A program made the translations under genes and the position numbers. DNA of 24,369 nt, taken from contig VAYC01000018.1 of assembly GCA_005885025.1 (NCBI GenBank), positions 1 to 24,369 of the forward strand, given 5' to 3'. The notes below the pieces were generated by a model. The model was not told the DNA's origin and did not search any database. It worked only from the letters and a program-made list of their open reading frames with translations. Each line of letters begins with the position of its first letter. The first letter of the stretch is position 1. Origin of the DNA: Actinomycetota bacterium. Its GTDB lineage: Bacteria; Actinomycetota; UBA4738. Of this stretch, positions 22,345 to 24,369 are shown in pieces.

Positions 22345-23199
22345 TCAAGCGCTGGGCTCGAGGTGGAGGTCCTCCGCTTCGTAGCGCTTCTCTCCGGCCT
22401 CGACCACAAGCGGAAGCCGGTTCGCGGGCAGGGGTAGCGCGCAGGTGGCGTAAGGGGTGAACACGCACGGCGGGTTGTAGGCCTTGTTGAAGTCGAGGAT
22501 GACGATGCCTCGGTCATCCGGTGGCGCGGTGTAGAGATATCGTCCGCCGCGGTAGGTCTCCGAACCGTTGGTGAGGTCTCCGAACACGATGAACAGGTCG
22601 GTCTCTCCAGGTTCGAGGAAGGCTTCCAGACGATGCGTCTGGCCTCCCACGACGAAGGCGAGGGCTCCCGGCGTGGCATAGACCTCCTCGATGCCGAGCA
22701 CGGTGGGGACGCGGCTGGCGCGAGTGGGTTGGTGCGGCTCGTACCTGGCTTCGAACCGCCAGGACGGATCGATCGGGTAGGAATCGATGCCCCGGAACGC
22801 CTGCCGCCCAGGGCTCTCGGTGTCCCGCACCCGAACGGCCAATCGGTCGAAACGACGGATCAGGTTGAACCGAAGGCTTCCCAGCTCCAGGACCGTGGGG
22901 TCTCCTTCCGAGTCGTCCAGGAGATCGACCGCCGTCACGGCGGCGCCGAGGTTCGTGACGCCGGACCGCGGCGCGGCTTCGAACGTTCCCCCGGCCTTGC
23001 TCAGAGCGATCGTCCCCACCCGCCCTGGAGCCTTGTCCGCGGGAAGGATCACCCGGCCGGAGGAGTCCGAGCCCACAGGGTTGTCGCCCTCCTCGAGCCA
23101 GAACAGACCCACCAGCGCCAGCCAGCCCTCGGGCCCGATGAGCCGCGCGATCCTTCGGGCCCGCCAGGCCAGGACCTCTCGCTCGTGGGGAGACGCCAC
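22345..23199 (-). CDS. DUF1684 family protein
   Basis: The 284-residue product matches DUF1684 (PF07920) over its whole length. It opens with GPEGWLALVGLFWLEEGDNP, continues through FRGIDSYPIDPSWRFEARYE and ends with the most conserved block, LDFNKAYNPPCVFTPYATC followed by LPLPANRLPL and AGEK. The family is common in actinobacteria and some Gram-negative bacteria, and its biochemical role is not established. There is no signal peptide, so it is likely cytoplasmic. The start is a GTG seven bases after the stop of the small upstream gene, with a weak ribosome site, so translation is probably coupled. It lies 74 bases upstream of the BNR-repeat gene, which has its own strong ribosome site. Confidence 0.9.
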   Translation of the reverse strand: MASPHEREVLAWRARRIARLIGPEGWLALVGLFWLEEGDNPVGSDSSGRVILPADKAPGRVGTIALSKAGGTFEAAPRSGVTNLGAAVTAVDLLDDSEGDPTVLELGSLRFNLIRRFDRLAVRVRDTESPGRQAFRGIDSYPIDPSWRFEARYEPHQPTRASRVPTVLGIEEVYATPGALAFVVGGQTHRLEAFLEPGETDLFIVFGDLTNGSETYRGGRYLYTAPPDDRGIVILDFNKAYNPPCVFTPYATCALPLPANRLPLVVEAGEKRYEAEDLHLEPSA

Positions 23200-23206
23200 C
23201 GGCCGC

Positions 23207-23497
23207 TCAGCCGCGGTGCGAGAAGAGCCGGACCAGGTCCGCCGCGTAGTAATCCTCCCAGCGGCCGCCGGGTTCCTTTTCGACGAATTCCTTGTCCAGC
23301 CGCACCAACAGAGAGGTGAGCTCGCTACGGGCGGGCTTCCTCCCCAGGAGCTCGGGCAGTTCGGACAGGTTCACCAGCCAGTTCGAGTACCAGGTGGCCC
23401 AGTCCTCGTCGGCGCCGTCGGTGATCCGAAACACCGTGTGATGGGTCTCGGCTGCCTCATGCAGCAGCTCGCCGATCTTCGCGACTTCCTCAGCCAT
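23207..23497 (-). CDS. small conserved-looking soluble protein, unknown function
   Basis: The 96-residue product is acidic and helical with no signal or membrane segment. It has a tryptophan-rich centre (EDWATWYSNWLVNLSELPEL) and a C-terminal WEDYYAADLVRLF segment. The composition looks like a real folded domain, and the ATG follows an exceptionally strong AGGAGGAGG ribosome site, so the gene is convincing. I cannot assign a family. It is first in a two-gene unit with the DUF1684 gene (seven-base gap), which suggests a shared role. A perfect palindrome lies about 70 bases upstream of its start. Confidence 0.85.
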   Translation of the reverse strand: MAEEVAKIGELLHEAAETHHTVFRITDGADEDWATWYSNWLVNLSELPELLGRKPARSELTSLLVRLDKEFVEKEPGGRWEDYYAADLVRLFSHRG

Positions 23498-23566
23498 GCT
23501 TGCCTCCTCCTCCTGTGGGCGGAGGATACGCCGCCCGGTCCTTGCAACGGCGCCCGGCGGCGGCAC

Positions 23567-23584
23567 AATCACATCGGTGTGATT
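23567..23584. promoter_or_regulatory. 18-bp perfect palindrome, candidate operator
   Basis: AATCACA-TCGG-TGTGATT is a perfect seven-base inverted repeat in the divergent region between the 96-residue-protein gene and the zinc-ribbon gene. Its A+T-rich arms stand out from the G+C-rich surroundings. It looks like a binding site for a dimeric regulator; the outward-facing TGTGA half-sites differ from a standard CRP site. It could control either or both genes. Confidence 0.45.
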
Positions 23585-23662
23585 CGGTCCCAGCCGCCCC
23601 CTCATCGCCCCGTCCCGGCCGACCGATGCTTGAATCGATGGGCGCTTTCCTCGGGGTGAGTG

Positions 23663-23926
23663 ATGGCGGCTAGCGCGTCACCGGAATGGCTGGATGCCTT
23701 CTGCTGGCGGTGCGGGTCTGCTGAGGTCGTCCCCAGCCGCGACGGACGCCTGTTGTGCGGCCCGTGTCGTCACGAGCTCTTCGATTCGACCGGCTCGGGC
23801 GAGACGCCGCTCGGTGCGGTCCGCCGACTGTACTGGGAGGCGCACGCCCTCGAACGTTGCTGGCGGTGCATGGACCGGCCAGTCGACCCCACCGACGACC
23901 TGGGCCTCTGTTCGACCTGCCGATAG
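23663..23926 (+). CDS. small protein with two CxxC zinc-ribbon-like modules
   Basis: The 87-residue product has four CxxC pairs arranged as two modules: CWRCGSAEVV with CGPC, and CWRCMDRPVD with CSTC. Each pair of CxxC motifs would bind one zinc ion. The two modules are joined by a linker with an aromatic helix (RRLYWEAHALERC). Such small ribbons often bind nucleic acid or protein partners, but no specific family is recognised. The ATG at 23663 follows a GGGGTGAG ribosome site; a GTG directly before it at 23660 is equally possible. A well-formed terminator follows immediately after the stop. Confidence 0.75.
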   Translation: MAASASPEWLDAFCWRCGSAEVVPSRDGRLLCGPCRHELFDSTGSGETPLGAVRRLYWEAHALERCWRCMDRPVDPTDDLGLCSTCR

Positions 23927-23962
23927 GGCAGGGGGCGGGTCGGATCGCCCCCACCCCCTGCC
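23927..23962 (+). terminator. intrinsic terminator after the zinc-ribbon gene
   Basis: GGCAGGGGG (23927-23935) is perfectly complementary to CCCCCTGCC (23954-23962), and the stem can continue inward with GGG/CCC. It begins right after the TAG stop. A T-rich stretch follows from about 23979 on the plus strand. It also lies beyond the end of the convergent OsmC-family gene. Confidence 0.6.
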
Positions 23963-23976
23963 GCCGCCGATGGGCC

Positions 23977-24369
23977 CTATTTCTTCCTGTTCTTGTAGTT
24001 GAACTTCGTCTTGAGAAGCCCGGTCTTGCTGAAGAGGTAGTTGACCGGCGATCGCTTGGCGCCCTCCTCGATCACGGGCTTGTCGCGGTCGGAGATGTCC
24101 CCCTTGACCGTGACGTCCACCTCGACGCTCTTGATCGTCTTGTCCCAGTCCGAGGGGTCCTTCACCCCCGTGATTGGACCGGGGTCGACCTCGACCCGGG
24201 CCGTGACGTCGACCGACTCGGGGCTGACGCCCTTTCGGGCGCAGTTCAAGACGATGGCCTCGCTCACGCAAGAGGCCAGGCCGAGCAAAGCGGCCTCGAT
24301 CGGCTCGAGCCGGTCGTCGGCCCCCTCCACGCCGAGGGCGTCGCCGACTTCCTTCCACGACCCGATCTG
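23977..24369 (-). CDS. OsmC-family protein, partial (N-terminus off the right edge)
   Basis: OsmC/Ohr-type proteins are cytoplasmic peroxidases that reduce organic hydroperoxides using two cysteines. The visible 130 residues include the central helix with the peroxidatic cysteine (EAALLGLASCVSEAIVLNC) and the C-terminal half. Where the resolving cysteine is usually found in a CPV motif, this protein has Ser (AKRSPVNYLF), so a classical two-cysteine cycle is doubtful. The frame is open to the window edge, and the true start lies beyond it; an in-frame GTG at 24330 is too far in. The tail is lysine-rich (KFNYKNRKK). It ends 14 bases after a terminator-like stem. Confidence 0.85.
   Translation of the reverse strand, partial: QIGSWKEVGDALGVEGADDRLEPIEAALLGLASCVSEAIVLNCARKGVSPESVDVTARVEVDPGPITGVKDPSDWDKTIKSVEVDVTVKGDISDRDKPVIEEGAKRSPVNYLFSKTGLLKTKFNYKNRKK

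Overview
This G+C-rich window uses many GTG and TTG starts and carries a DUF4446 - bactofilin - serS block, a class A penicillin-binding protein and several secreted proteins. Together these suggest the chromosome of an uncultured actinobacterium (Actinomycetota). This is inference: there is no rRNA or other taxonomic marker here. I found no insertion sequence, phage gene, CRISPR array or integrase, so it reads as ordinary chromosome with many single genes and short operons. Genes are cut at both ends: an ABC ATPase at the left edge and an OsmC-family protein at the right edge.

Region 1-4.3 kb, minus strand: a LarC-type nickel-insertion protein with a degraded C-terminal domain, then a large FtsX/MacB-type ABC permease overlapping its ATPase partner. 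Region 4.3-7.5 kb, plus strand: a DUF4446 membrane protein, a bactofilin and seryl-tRNA synthetase. The serS reading frame has no ATG, GTG or TTG where the protein must begin, and a well-placed CTG with a Shine-Dalgarno sequence fills that position. A hairpin and a membrane-anchored secreted protein follow. Region 7.5-11.5 kb: a class A PBP (minus) coupled to an orphan two-helix membrane protein, diverging from a PolX-like PHP phosphoesterase, and a small proline-rich membrane protein.

Region 11.6-16.5 kb: two closely related PAS-GGDEF-EAL proteins arranged head to head. One is membrane-bound; the other is soluble with a GAF domain. Both keep their catalytic and inhibitory-site motifs, so both could make and degrade cyclic di-GMP. 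Three upstream regions (the proline-rich protein, the membrane GGDEF-EAL protein and the metalloprotease) share a TNNAG-N16-(A/G)CCGA element that resembles sigma-28/WhiG promoters. This could mean a small regulon linking cyclic di-GMP signalling to exported proteins, but the motif was found by eye.

Region 16.5-24.4 kb: a secreted zinc metalloprotease with a HExxHxxGxxD site, tRNA-Ser(UGA), an isoprenylcysteine-methyltransferase-like membrane enzyme, a COG4315-type lipoprotein, a phospholipase D-like protein, a GNAT acetyltransferase, a secreted BNR-repeat protein, a DUF1684 protein with a small upstream partner, a double zinc-ribbon protein and an OsmC-family protein. A perfect 18-bp palindrome lies in the divergent region at 23.57 kb. 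Stem-loops lie between several convergent gene pairs. No gene-free stretch exceeds 300 bases apart from the tRNA-bearing interval 17456-17839. Outside the tRNA and the element at 17494-17519 I see nothing convincing in that interval.
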